64,000 bases of DNA from Henckelia pumila (lineage: Eukaryota; Streptophyta; Magnoliopsida; Lamiales; Gesneriaceae): contig NC_133121.1 in NCBI RefSeq assembly GCF_033568475.1, positions 1,798,001 through 1,862,000 on the forward strand, written 5' to 3'. Below the pieces are notes generated by a model. That model was not told the origin of the DNA and searched no databases. It saw nothing but the letters and a program-made list of their open reading frames with translations. How positions within the stretch are numbered: the first letter of the stretch is position 1; every line of letters begins with the position of its first letter. The position numbers and the translations under genes were made by a program. Below, in pieces: positions 35,701-46,486 of the stretch.

Positions 35701-38592
35701 TTCAAGTTTTGAAAGTGTCCTACCTAACTTTTCCTCCAAAGCTATGATATCTTCTATCTCCCTCAATGATATAGCCTAACAAAATTAAAGGAGAAGATTA
35801 ATTTTCAATTAATATTGGCAATAAGGCAATGCATCATTAAAACATATAAGACAGTGCACTCTGCAATGCCGAAGGTTGTAGGTGGCTACACCTACGATGT
35901 TAAACACGCCTATTCCTAAAAGGCTAAAACACTATTGATGACTTTGACAAGCATGATGATGGTCTGACAAAAAAGCTCTAGATAGCTTAGGTTTTTAACC
36001 AAGTGGAAATCATTAACAGTCCTGAAGAATACTCGTAAATCCTGTAGATTCTTTAAGACATTTTTTTTGGTATTGATACACTGAATATAACGTTTTAGAC
36101 CAGTCATTATAATCATGAACTTGGAATAGAAAATGCAGGCCTCAAGATAAGACCAATGCCAATTTCTGTAACCTGTTACCTGGAATGAACTCGCTTGAAG
36201 TTTTTGCAAATTGTAATCCCCTCACCCTAACCGGTTAAACAAAGTGGCAATTTACAAGGTATAGCAATCTATCGCCTAAATTATCTTCTGAGAGCAAATC
36301 TTACATAAATAATAATGTTGGCAAAGAAGTAAAATTTAAAAGTAACAAAGAAATAAAAAAATAGAAAAGAGTACCGCAGAAAAAACATATCACATGCCAG
36401 CACGTGAAAGGCTCACCCGTAAACTGTCCTATTGGACATAATGTGGCTCAAGAAGAATAGAGTCTAACCTGTTTGAACTCATCATTTGACCTGTAGACTG
36501 ATTCATGCCCAGATCCAACTCTCCCAGAAGGAACAGAAGTGAAAAAGGGTGAATCCCCTAACATGAAGCCATCAAGCGTACACGCAGGTGGTGAAAGAAA
36601 AACTTCCACGTCTGAAGAGCGAGCAAACTGAGGGATTTTTGTATCAAGCTTTGTTGACACAACTACAGTCCTTGAAAGTTCAGGATCAATCTACAAAAGA
36701 GTGCAAGATGGAATCAATCATCTACAGAACAGAACAACGTTGAAAGGTTTGAATAGTAAATGGCATCACCATCCCCAAATTTTTTAAGGAGTCCTTGTTT
36801 TGGCTCAAAGTACTTCATGATCAGAAATGAAGTTTGTGGATCTGACAATATGGTTGTAGTAGATGCAAGTCACTTGGTCTTTTGATAATGCGAGAGCTTC
36901 CTAGGTCAACTAAAATTCATGCAACAGAAAAAATTCTATATTTTTTCATGACCACACTGACAAGAATACTTTCACGATCCTCGTAATAAATTGAGTCTGC
37001 AGAGGATTCTAAACATATTTATTAGTTAAAAAAAGTGAGCATACAAGCTGATGGGGCTTGTAAATTAAGGTAACTGCATAATTCATTAAGTCCTTAGCGA
37101 TCTATTGGCTGTCAGACAGTCTCAAACTCTGAAAGAAGTTGATAGCTAGCAAATGTTTCTCCTTACGGTGTAAATAAACGTCAGGTAGCTACTTTTGGCA
37201 ATAATTGTATGGTTCATGCAGGCAAATGAATTAATAATGTAGTCAAGCAAAAACAACATGACCCGATACTTCTATGACTCTTTCTGCACAAATTTACTTT
37301 TAGAATCGTAATTGTATGATCCACCACTTTCTGTCGCTGATCCACCCCTGCAATGTAAATTGTAAGATACATTTCTTTTGCACTTGGAAACATAGTGAAC
37401 AAGCTAAGAGCATTTCTTTATTTTCTGGGGTTATTAAAGTAAGTAAACCTACACAGCTGACATGAACATACTTGCATCACTACCCTCCGTGTTGTGGCAT
37501 TACTCCAATCACTACAATCTTCAAGGCATAATATGATAAATTCCTTGTGCTGCATCTTATGTCGCACCAACGACTCCACGGCACGAGCTTGAATCTGCCA
37601 TAAAAGGTTCTTAGAATTAGACAAGAAAATATGTGATCTTGAAGCGAAACTAGGTTGAAATTAGAACCTTACCTGCAATCCCCGATTTTTTCGAGTTGGG
37701 GCTGGAGCAACAAGTCCAGGGGTGTCAATAATGGTAAGGTTCGGACAATACTTGAACTCTATTCTGATTATTATTTCTTTTGAAGAAAATTGGGAAGGTT
37801 CTCGCTCCAACCTCATGTTTTCAGCTTCAATGTACGCCTGCAGCAGGACATTCATCACATCCAATGATATTGCAAATACATGCAATTATACAAGAAAGGC
37901 ACTTCAGGGAATACAGTGTTAAAAAGTTCATTTGGCAGACAATGACTAGATAAGCTCTGCTGAAGATTTTGATCATAACCTTCAATATATGTTGAGAGAC
38001 GGAAGGTTACAAGTGTTGGAAAACATGCCAATCAATTCACACATACTTTCACAAGCAGGGGTGGATCAGCGACAGAAAGTGGTAGACAGAAAATACTCAA
38101 ATGCATACATTTTTCTTTCTAAAAATGGCCTTTCTCTCGTCTTCGAAAGACAACCTGTTCCGCGCCAGCTCTCAACCAATCGTTGTACACATTTTAGCAC
38201 AAGTATTAGTCATTTTATCTGACTCGGTATCGAATCGTGAATACCTGAATTTCTTGGAGGGATTTCTCCTGCGAAACAGAAGGATCCGAATCCGAAAGAA
38301 GGTGGCAAAGCGGGGTGTCACAATCGGGATTGAACTTCATATGCAAGGTAATGGGACGACGCGTTTTGGTTCCGCCACCAACATGGTTGAACTGAAAGCC
38401 CATGAGAGCCTCGACAAGCGCACTCTTGCCGTCAGTCTGGTGGCCCACCACGAGGACCGCCGGCGCGTCGAACGGTGTGGAGAACTCCTGGGCCAGGCCA
38501 TGGAGCTCATTGTAGGCTTCGTAGAGCTTCCACTGGCTTCCATCCATTTGTGCAGAGCTAGCAATGTTGATTTTCTCGTCTTTTTCCTCCAT
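29748..38592 (-). CDS. DRP5B: ARC5/DRP5B dynamin-related plastid division protein
   Basis: Seventeen exons encode 771 aa (Arabidopsis ARC5 is 777 as I recall). Exons, 5' to 3': 38245-38592, 37673-37837, 37472-37594, 36469-36690, 35642-35775, 35469-35561, 35112-35175, 34667-34715, 34338-34420, 33571-33728, 33383-33443, 32598-32660, 32376-32476, 31447-31504, 30456-30797, 29927-30091, 29748-29834. All joins keep frame. The GTPase domain has G1 GHQTDGKS (50-57), G3 DTPG (154-157) and G4 TKLD (225-228). Conserved stalk and C-terminal blocks follow: SLLLKGTVVAPPDKFG, GAQYHRAMAEFRF, EEIVNACGVEDIHDGTNYSR, STTRYVSWSLHNKNRAGLRQF and ETEIELKR. The protein assembles on the cytosolic face of dividing chloroplasts (also peroxisomes) and drives constriction. 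Introns hold a probable solo LTR and other repeats, but coding sequence looks undamaged. Confidence 0.95.
32854..33212. mobile_element. Probable solo LTR in a DRP5B intron
   Basis: A 359-bp stretch runs from TGTTATGCAC to AAAACCA, so it has the TG...CA ends of an LTR, and is flanked on both sides by CAAAT, a 5-bp target-site duplication. The inside resembles a transcribed LTR region, with GGGAGAGAGAAGATG and CTCCTCTATTACTG words. No internal retrotransposon sequence adjoins it, so it would be a solo LTR left by recombination. Family uncertain; the 5-bp duplication is short enough that chance cannot be excluded. Confidence 0.5.
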
Positions 38593-38685
38593 TTGCAGTG
38601 GGTGGGCGGGAGAAGTGTGTGATCGAGAAGCCTGTTATCGTGAAGTCGTTTGGAGGTTTTTGAAAAATATTTTGGACCAATTCAA

Positions 38686-39905
38686 TTTATTATTCATTGG
38701 GCTGGATAAGTGGCCCATTCTCTCTCTTTTTCTTTTTTCACGTGTCGCATTCTCGTATAATCAGGAATATTTTTTGTCGTACCGGTATAATTATAGGTTT
38801 ATATATACAAGTTATCGGTCTACACATGGTTCAATTCAAATAAAATTATATTTTTGAAATTAAAGTAGTGTTTGTAAATTTTAAAAATAAACTATTCATT
38901 GAACTAGATAAGTAGCTCATTATCTCTCTTTTTCTTTTTTCTTTTTTTTTTCCAAGGACATACCGGTATAATTATCATGGTTCTAAAATTCGCTAGGCGC
39001 TAGTCGGGCGCAAGACCAGCGCCTAGCACCTAGGCCGCCTAGGCGGGGACTAGGCGGCACTAGGCGGATTCCACGGTTTCAACTTAATAAATGAAATATT
39101 ATAACTCCAAGACAATAATATCAAATTTAAAATGAGTTCAGCATTTGAAGAAAGAGCAAACACCAATTTTTTCTTCAAATATGGCACTCAAAATGTGGGC
39201 TTCTTCATTCGCTTTGATTCTTCAGCCTTATAATTTGCGAGATGCTCTGGTTACTCAATCATGCAGACAATGAAAGATGAATTTTGATCTAGGGCAAGCC
39301 AACGAATCAATTTTCTTGTTGTACATTTGTTTAGGGCTTATAAAACTGAAGCCCAACAAAAAAATTACATTTCAGTTTTTTTTTTTTGTAATTTGGGTTT
39401 TGAATTTAAAAGCCCAAATTAAAAAAAAAATCTGAAAATCCTACCCTATTTCCGCCTAGCCCCGCCTAGGACCGCCTAGGCACCAAGGCCGCCTAGGCCG
39501 ACCGATTAGCATGTTTTCGGTGCGGCCACCCGGCGCCTAGCGTCTAGGCAGCCGCCTAGCCCGAGTTTTCGAACACTAATAATTATAGGTTTATATATAC
39601 AAACTATCGGTTTACACATGGTTCAGTTCAAATAAAATTATATTTCTGAAATTAAAATAATGTTTGCAAACTCTAAAAATAAACTATTTATTGAACTGGA
39701 TAAGTAGCCCATTATCTCTCTTTTTCTTTTTTCTTTCCAAGGGACACGTGTCGCATTTTCGTATAATTAGGGATATTTTTTGTCATACCGGTATAATTAT
39801 AGGTTTATATATACAAGCTATCGGTCTACAAATGGTTCAGTTCAAATAAAATTATATTTTTGAGATTAAGGTAGTGTTTGCAAACTCTAAAAATAAATTA
39901 TGGAC
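38686..39905. repeat. Tandem array of about three ~220-300-bp units, one split by a hAT insertion
   Basis: Units share a CATT-type CTCTCTTTTTCTTTTTTC stretch, then ACACGTGTCGCATT, TACCGGTATAATTATA, ATACAAGCTATCGGTCTACA, and TTTGCAAACTCTAAAAATAA. Unit 1 is about 38686-38890 and unit 3 about 39690-39905. Unit 2 is cut at TATAATTAT by the element at 38976-39578. The unit end GTAGTGTTTGCAAACTCT resembles the terminal motif of the MITE at 1873-1977, so the array may have grown from such an element. It lies directly upstream of DRP5B. Confidence 0.8.
38976..39578. mobile_element. hAT-type non-autonomous element (CCTAGGCGG family), 603 bp
   Basis: Flanked by exact 8-bp copies of ATAATTAT (38968-38975 and 39579-39586), the signature of hAT transposition; the uninterrupted sequence exists in neighbouring array units. 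The ends, GGTTCTAAAATTCGCTAGGCG on the left and CGGGCTAGGCGG reading inwards on the right, are inverted repeats crowded with CCTAGGCGG words. The middle is AT-rich and non-coding. A related element is at 45791-46478. Confidence 0.9.
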
Positions 39906-41107
39906 ACAACTTCCTTAGACAAAGTTGTGTTTGTAACCAACGATTTACTCATAGGTGAAAAAGAAATTATATGAGAATTTATTTACTAAAATTCATCGTC
40001 CAATACCACGAATTCAATATTCCAACTTATAAATAAAAATACAAATAGACATGCATGTACAGAGGAAAACCATATCGATCAAAGCCTCCCCATCAGTAAA
40101 AAAAAATAACTCCATAGATTGGACTCGGCTTAATTCCAACTTTAACTCCATTTTGTTACATTTTCTCAGTTCGGATTAATGCTGGAATCTGATATTCTTG
40201 TTGGAATTTATTGTACAAAATTCAATTATCATTTGCAAATCGCAATATATAGATACACACACACACACACACTCCCTAGTGGTGGAACCAACACGTTAGC
40301 ATTGAATCAGCAGAGAGGGAAAGCAGTGAAGAATGAAACTCCATTCAACAAAGGAAAATAATCTATGCAACCTATCATTTCTATAAAACAAATCTTTCTA
40401 ACATATAGGTGATTTGGGACTCAATAAGACAGAAACAACTAGCACTGAATCAAATAAGACAGAAACAACAGGGGATTGACAGCCCACTCCATATTCAACT
40501 TCAAATGCAACACATAATTAATTTCTAGTTAAATTCACTCATGGAATTGGATAATTGAAATAGGCTACTGATTCATTCCTCAATTCAATTTAACCCATTT
40601 CCATATATATATGTGGTTCACGCCTCAATTCTTATTGACTCAATCCACTTTTCAAACAATTCTCACCCATACAATCAGCACAACAATCATAATTTACATG
40701 ATGTAGCAATCTTAACAATTGTTGAGAACGTGCATCAAAAAAAAAATTGAATTTCAAACCTGTCTCATCATCAAATTTTCTTGATTTTCTGCACCAAGTG
40801 TTACCTTCGAGTTCATATCCAAGTACTGTGACCGGTATGTGCCAAAATGTGCTCGAATTCATGGATCAGAAAAAATCTTCCCATATATTCATTCAGGCAA
40901 AAATAGACGTGTAATCAGGTAACTGTACTTGAAATTCATTGTTTGTAGTATTCTACTATATACCTCTATCTCACAGCCAAATTGTGGGCTCAAAAACTAG
41001 TAAAAATGGTATCACGAAATCTCAACAATTTTACCATCTAAATCAGTTCAAGAATAGCGAATCTTATACTAGTATTTCTTCAGCCAAAAGAGAACCCAAT
41101 CGAGAAA
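39906..41107. other. Intergenic region downstream of the CCCH gene
   Basis: Between the tandem array and the 3' end of the CCCH zinc-finger gene. It has a CA microsatellite at 40256-40272. Short open frames on either strand show no recognisable domain. The right end presumably contains the 3' UTR of the zinc-finger gene. Confidence 0.55.
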
Positions 41108-42345
41108 TCAGTCAGTGCAAATATTGAGAAACACGGGCAATCTTTTTGTCGAACCTGCACCATATAGAACTTTTTGTATCTGAGCCTCCAAATCTTCCTT
41201 CGTGGGATTCTCTTTTCTTTCACTTAACGCAAGTGGTAAAATAACGTCAATTCCATCATCCAGAGGTAACCAATTTGAACATGAAAGGGCAAGAGTTGGG
41301 ACCTTCCTATCGTACATGGATACAGAATTGGGTTCGAGAGTAGATGTTAATGAGGCCATTGGTGTGGGTGGTGTCGGCCATGAGAAGGCTGCTGCTGCAG
41401 TGGAGGAGGGAATGATTTGTTTAACTGAAGAGCTTTTCTTGCCATTTGATGATGAGCTTGATCCACCGGAACTTGAGTACAGTTTGAAGATCTGTTCGCA
41501 AGAAAATTGCAAAAGTATCAAGAAACCACACAAGAAATCTTGTGGTACAAAGATGTGAAATTCAACAATTGGCCCAAAATATGATACAATATCTGGCAGG
41601 AAAAGTCAAGGAAAATGTGAAAAAGAATGTATCTTTCATACCTCAAGCTTGTTCTTGCCAGAGAAACGAGGAGGACGCAGCTCCTCCTTACCGTGTGCGG
41701 ACTGTTGCATGTGAAATTGAAGTCAATAAAGCATTTACTCCGTGTAGTGACATGAAGCAGTGCGCTTTTAGGTACTTTTCCTCTCAAATTATAAACTAGT
41801 GAAAGAAAATAAGAACCATTTTCTTAAAAGGAATAAGAACCACTAGACTAGAATACTTTTGATAGAGAGAGATGGTTGACCTGGCATTTGGAGCCCAAGC
41901 GGCATATACCATAATCCTCCCAATTACGGCATAGTTCCGTTTTATTGGAACTGCTATTTTCGGCTCCCACACCAAATGGCTGTGACAAAGAAGTGGAATT
42001 CAAACTCAATGATGTCAGACCTGACCTTACTCTCGATCGGCCGCCTTTATTGGATTTTAGCACCGGAATTCCGTCCATAACGAGAACATCCTCCTCGACC
42101 TTCAGAGGCGTAGCGAACACCGGCGAGGATGGTACAGTGGCGCCGGGCGCCGGACCGCCGGAGCACAGGTATTTCATCAGTGGAGACGGAGAATCCGAAC
42201 TGTCAGATGCGTACGGGTCGAGAATTGGACTCAAAGGCGAGTGGTGAAAGCGGCGACCGCCGACGAAAGTCGGCACATTTATCGGCGAGATGGCGCCATC
42301 TAATGATTTCAGTTTCGGAACTTTGGAATTGAGCTGATTTTCCAT
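41108..42345 (-). CDS. CCCH zinc-finger protein with a single finger
   Basis: Three coding exons (41881-42345, 41642-41701, 41108-41491) join in phase 0 to 302 aa. A single C-x8-C-x5-C-x3-H finger, CRNWEDYGICRLGSKC then QSAH (residues 139-158), is split across exons 1 and 2; it is followed by GKEELRPP, as in tristetraprolin-like plant proteins. These normally bind AU- or U-rich RNA. The second finger of C3H14/C3H15-type proteins is absent: after FSGKNKLE the sequence turns to Ser-rich linker with no further Cys/His set. The N-terminal half is Ser/Pro-rich and the C-terminal part ends TKRLPVFLNICTD. The start is taken at MENQ (42345), just after an apparent 5'UTR-intron acceptor at 42355; an ATG five codons upstream would begin inside the intron. 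RNA binding and localisation are inferred. Confidence 0.85.
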
Positions 42346-42559
42346 GGAAATGCACTGCAATTAAATAATCATAGAATTCAATATCACAGCAATCAGAAAC
42401 CTCAAGATTCTGTGTTGCATGTCGGAAACTTTAAACGTAAACCTAATTTCGAAATCTTCATCAACAAAAACCCTATAAAAGCATGCGAAATTAGTAAAAT
42501 CACACCAGAAACATCCAAAATTCTTCGACCGAAATAGAAATTCCAAGCCTTCTCTGTAC

Positions 42560-42623
42560 CTGTAGAATTCTAGTATACATCCATATGTTTTATGCGCGCC
42601 ATTTTCGGATTTGAAACCTTTTC
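42560..42623 (-). other. Probable 5'UTR exon of the CCCH gene with a 10-codon uORF
   Basis: An acceptor CATCGCAG (just right of 42623) and a donor GTACAGAG (42559 downward) bracket 64 nt on the minus strand. Inside is a short upstream frame, 42570-42602: ATG, MARIKHMDVY, stop. If the exon is real, the uORF may dampen translation of the zinc-finger protein. Purely inferred from splice signals. Confidence 0.4.
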
Positions 42624-42844
42624 CTGCGATGAAATTAAGGGGAAAAAACACAATTTTTACTGATTCTGAGAGCAGAAACAATGAAAATCACAGTAATTCA
42701 AATCGAATCCCAAAAATGACAGCACTGAATCTCAAATTCGTAACATAAGAAGATCAAATGAACGATGGAGAGCAAATCAGAGCAGCGTTCTCCCACCGCT
42801 TAACTTCGACGCCACACTCATGGCAAAAGACTCTGCGTCCAGAG

Positions 42845-42852
42845 TATTTATA
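42845..42852 (-). promoter_or_regulatory. TATA box of the CCCH gene
   Basis: TATAAATA on the minus strand in less AT-rich surroundings. A start of transcription about 30 bp downstream (near 42815) would give a leader containing the proposed 5'UTR exon at 42560-42623. Confidence 0.55.
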
Positions 42853-43071
42853 CCCTTGTATTGCAGGGTGTCGGTGTGGCCTTTGGGAAGGAGAAGCTTC
42901 CGAAAAATAATGCTTGGGTTTTAGTTTTGTCCTAAATTTTGTTATTTTTAATTTTAATTTGTCAACTTTATGAATTTTTTAAGAAACTATTTTTTTAACT
43001 TATTTATTTCGTCACACATATTTAAAAAATAAGTAGATTTATTGATGATACAATATTTTTGAAATTGGTTA

Positions 43072-43387
43072 CGCAAAATGAACCATACATAGTACAAATC
43101 TTCACAATTTTTCGTTGGTTTTTTTTTTAAATTAATTTAAAAATTAAATTAAATTTCAAAAACAAGGTGAGCTGTAGCGTTTTACAATAATACTGTAAAA
43201 CGCTACTGCTAAGAGCGGACACTACAATTCGCAAAATGAACCATACATAGTACAAATCTTCACAATTTTTCGTTGGTTTTTTTTTTAAATTAATTTAAAA
43301 ATTAAATTAAATTTCAAAAATAAGGTGAGCTATAGCGTTTTACAATAATACTGTAAAACGCTACTGCTAAGAGCGGACACTACAAAT
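43072..43387. repeat. 158-bp tandem duplication at the left end of the fold-back element
   Basis: The unit starting GCAAAATGAACCATACATAG is present twice in a row (43072-43229 and 43230-43387) with about two differences, so it is recent. The unit spans both sequence outside the fold-back element and its outermost inverted repeat, so it arose after the insertion. It ends AAGAGCGGACACTACAA. Confidence 0.9.
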
Positions 43388-45006
43388 TATAGTGTCCGCT
43401 TATGCTGGCAACGGACGCTGCCCGCAATTTGTAAATTTTGGGGACCGTGCCATGTATGTATGGCATGGTCCCATGATATTTTTTTTCTTGTGATTCTTTT
43501 ATTTATTTATTTTTTGGTATGCAATTTGTAAATATTGATTTATATTTATTATTTTTGTTAATTTTTTTCTCAAACTCATTAGATCAATTCATAAATTAAA
43601 TAATCTCAAAAAAATAATGATTTATATTTATTATTTTTGTTAATTTTTTCTCAAAAAAATCTCATTTGTTATTTAATTTATGAATTGATCATCAACTAAA
43701 TTTTTTTATTTTATTAAGAAGACAAAAATCTAATATAATTTTTTTAAAAATGTTATAATTAAAAAATACCAAAAAGGAAAAACTAAAAATAATTATTATA
43801 TCTTGAATATATTCTAAATCAAATGCATGCATTGTCAAATGTCAATTATAGTTCAACAAATATATTTTGTTGATCAAAAAATCAACTTATTTAATTAATC
43901 TCAAATATTTTAGTAATTATCATTTTATCATTATATAAGTTATCATCGTTTTTATCAAATTCATTTTTAATATGTTTACAAAAAATTGGTCAAACTAATT
44001 ATTTTTTTAAAAAATCAGTTAAAATGATTAAATAAAAAAAATGATTTGTATGGTTTTAGTTATATTTACAGATATATTTTGTAACCAATTTTTGTTCATA
44101 GAATTGAAGGACCTATATCGACTCCACATACACAAACGAATTAAAATAATCTGGTAGGCGCATTAATCAATTTTTAATTAAAATCAAATTTATATTAAAA
44201 AATATAATATGATTTTAAATTTAAATTTTATATAGAAAATATTTGTTTAGTTTAACCAATTTTTTTATATAAATATAACTGAATGAATAACTTTTTAAAT
44301 TAGTTTACAATTTTTTTTGTAAATATAACTTAAACCAAAAAAATTATTTTTTATTATTTAATTATTTTAACTGATTCTTTTAAAAAAAAATTAGTTTAAC
44401 CAATTTTTTGTAAAGATATTAAAAATAAATTTGATAAAAAAATCAGCGTATTTAATTATCAGATATTTTAGTAATCATATTTCCATCATTATATAATTTA
44501 TCATCGATTGAATGTCACAATAAAAGTTTATCAACAAAATATTTTTTTTGAACTATAATTGACATTTGACAATGCATGCATTTGATTTAGAATATATTCA
44601 AGATATAATAACTATTTTTATTTTTTTATATAAATTATAGTTATAACATTTAAAAAAATTATATTAGATTTTTGTCTTCTTAATAAAATAAAAAATTTAG
44701 TTGATGATCAATTCATAAATTAAATAACAAATTAGATTTTTTTGGAAAAAATTAACGAAAACAATAAATATAAATCATTATTTATAAATTATTTGAAAAA
44801 AAAAAGAACCCAATACATCCATGACACGGTCCCCAAAATTTACAAATTGCTAGCAGCGAACACTGCAATTTTGGACTCTGCCAGCATAATCGGACACTGC
44901 AATTTAAAATATTGCAGTGTCCGCTCTTACCAGTAGCGTTTTATAGTATACAGATCACCTCATTTTTAAAATTTAATTTAATTTTTAAATTAATTTAAAA
45001 AAAACC
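43117..45006. mobile_element. Large fold-back (long inverted repeat) element, ~1.9 kb
   Basis: The left arm (43117 to about 43920) and the right arm (about 44440-45006) are inverted copies. GGTTTTTTTTTTAAATTAAT on the left matches ATTTAAAAAAAACC on the right. Next inside are AGCGTTTTAC..., GAGCGGACACT, GCGGACGCTGC..., GGGGACCGTGCCATG, and TGCATGCATTGTCAAATG near the loop. The ~500-bp middle is AT-rich without coding. Long arms resemble non-autonomous Mutator-like elements; no target-site duplication was found, partly because the left end has been duplicated. Confidence 0.82.
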
Positions 45007-45065
45007 CCATTTGCTTCATTATCAATTATCATGCATTGTTTGGGCTGTGGGCTACGTTTGTTTCG

Positions 45066-45231
45066 GCGATAGTTAGCTTAATCGTAACAAGGCCCATTTT
45101 TATTTGGGCCATTTAGTATATGAGTACACACACATAATATCATGTAATTGGCGATAGTTAGCTTAATAGTAACAAGGCCCGTTGTTATTTGGGCCATTTA
45201 GTATATGAGTACAAACACATAATATCATGTA
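45066..45231. repeat. 83-bp tandem duplication
   Basis: Two adjacent copies starting GGCGATAGTTAGCTTAAT, with AACAAGGCCC, TTTGGGCCATTTAGTATATG and ATAATATCATGTAATT in each, differ at four or so bases. It lies at the left edge of the segment that appears duplicated with the sulfate-transporter genes, and is followed by a CATA microsatellite (45243-45280). Confidence 0.87.
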
Positions 45232-45489
45232 ATTGTAATCCGCATACATACATACATGCATACATACATACATACCAGTATATATGTGTTAAATTTGTTA
45301 AAAAAATAAAAACAATTTATTTACAGTTTCTTATTTTTTTTCATTTTTTTATGATTTCCTAATAAATATTTCAAAAAATATAAATAAATCAATATCTTTC
45401 TAAATATTATAAACGTTGAATTTGTTCTCGATATATTCTACACAAATTCATTGATCGTGATGATTGATTAATCTAGTTCAAATTAAATA

Positions 45490-45695
45490 GAATGATACTA
45501 AATATATAATCAATATCGTGTACAACGATATTTATAACAATTATATCGTGATATTTTGCTATTATATCGTATTTTTGGCATTATATCGTGAAATTTTGTA
45601 TTCAATATATTATGAGATTTTATGAATAAAATATTTATATTGATTATTTTATTAAAATATGTTGTACAAATTTGGTTGTACATATAGCATTATCC
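45490..45695. mobile_element. MITE of the AACATTACTC family, copy 3, with 9-bp TSD
   Basis: A 206-bp element flanked by exact AATTAAATA copies (45481-45489 and 45696-45704). The right end GTACATATAGCATTATCC matches the family end; the left end has drifted. Internal ATATCGTG and TTGTACAA words are shared with copies 1 and 2. Confidence 0.82.
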
Positions 45696-45790
45696 AATTA
45701 AATATCATCGTCCATTATGTACGATATTTGTATTTGTAGTTTTCTTTTCAATTTCATATATGTATTCAACGATTGAACTACACATATACA

Positions 45791-46478
45791 CAATGTTGTA
45801 AATGACGGGAGGCGTGGCGGGGCGGGGCGGTTAGTGACCGCCTATCGCCTTTTTTTTAGCAATTTTTAATAGACAATTATTTATAATCATGCAATGTAAT
45901 TACAAATAGTCAAATTTTTGTGTAATATTTGTAATTAAATAATATTTATGCCTAAAAAACTTCATACAATAAATACAATCTAGACAAAGTGCAAATAAAA
46001 ATATAAATGCAAATTAACAAAATAATTAAGGTGGTGGCAGATGGCGGCAGTGGCGGAGGGCGGATAGAGGTGGTTTGAGGCAGGTGGTGGCTGATGGTGG
46101 AGGACATTTTTTTTAAACCAAAATTAAATACAAAAGAGAGTGAAAGTTGTTTTTATTATATCTAAGTTTTTTAAAATTGATTGACTTTGACTGGTTTTTA
46201 AAATTATTTGACTTTGATAGTTGATTGGAATTTTAAAATTATTGACCGTCTCGACCGCTTTCTTGCTCGCCTCCGCCGCTTCAACTTCCTGCTCACTACA
46301 AACCAGTTATCTAGTTTCCCTTTTTTTGCTCTACCACTGAGCTACTGAGGAACAACGGGAGCCTCCGCCGCCGGATGGCCTCGGACCGCTTGCAGAGACC
46401 GCCTTAGGCTAAGGCAGGGCGGTCGAAGGCCGCCTAGCGGTGTCTAGGTGGTCGTCTCAACTGCCATTTAGAACACTG
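45791..46478. mobile_element. hAT-type non-autonomous element, 688 bp
   Basis: Ends CAATGTTGTAAATGACGGG and, inverted, CAGTGTTCTAAATGGCAG. The 8-bp flanks CATATACA (45783-45790) and CATACACA (46479-46486) differ by one base, so this insertion is older than the one at 38976. The arms are rich in GGCGG and GCCTAGCGG words, and the middle includes GGTGGTGG-type stretches. Within the right arm is a 24-bp tRNA-like piece, listed separately. It has no coding capacity. Confidence 0.82.
46328..46351 (-). other. 24-bp tRNA 5'-half-like piece inside a hAT element
   Basis: Minus strand TCCTCAGTAGCTCAGTGGTAG plus AGC: to my memory this equals the first 24 nt of plastid trnN-GUU. The anticodon arm and 3' half are absent, so it cannot be a tRNA gene. 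It may be a captured fragment or a chance resemblance to tRNA D-arm sequence. Confidence 0.5.
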
Positions 46479-46486
46479 CATACACA

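Noticed and set aside
38101-38622. Plus-strand frame of 173 codons over DRP5B exon 1
   Set aside because: Antisense shadow of the GTPase exon, whose minus-strand reading is a near-perfect ARC5 N-terminus.
40632-40862. Minus-strand frame of 76 codons rich in Cys
   Set aside because: No match to any family I know, no splice context, AT-rich surroundings.
41202-41558. Plus-strand frame of 118 codons
   Set aside because: Antisense to exon 3 of the CCCH gene.
46328-46351. tRNA-Asn gene
   Set aside because: Only the 5' third of a tRNA is present; no anticodon arm, T arm or acceptor 3' strand follows.
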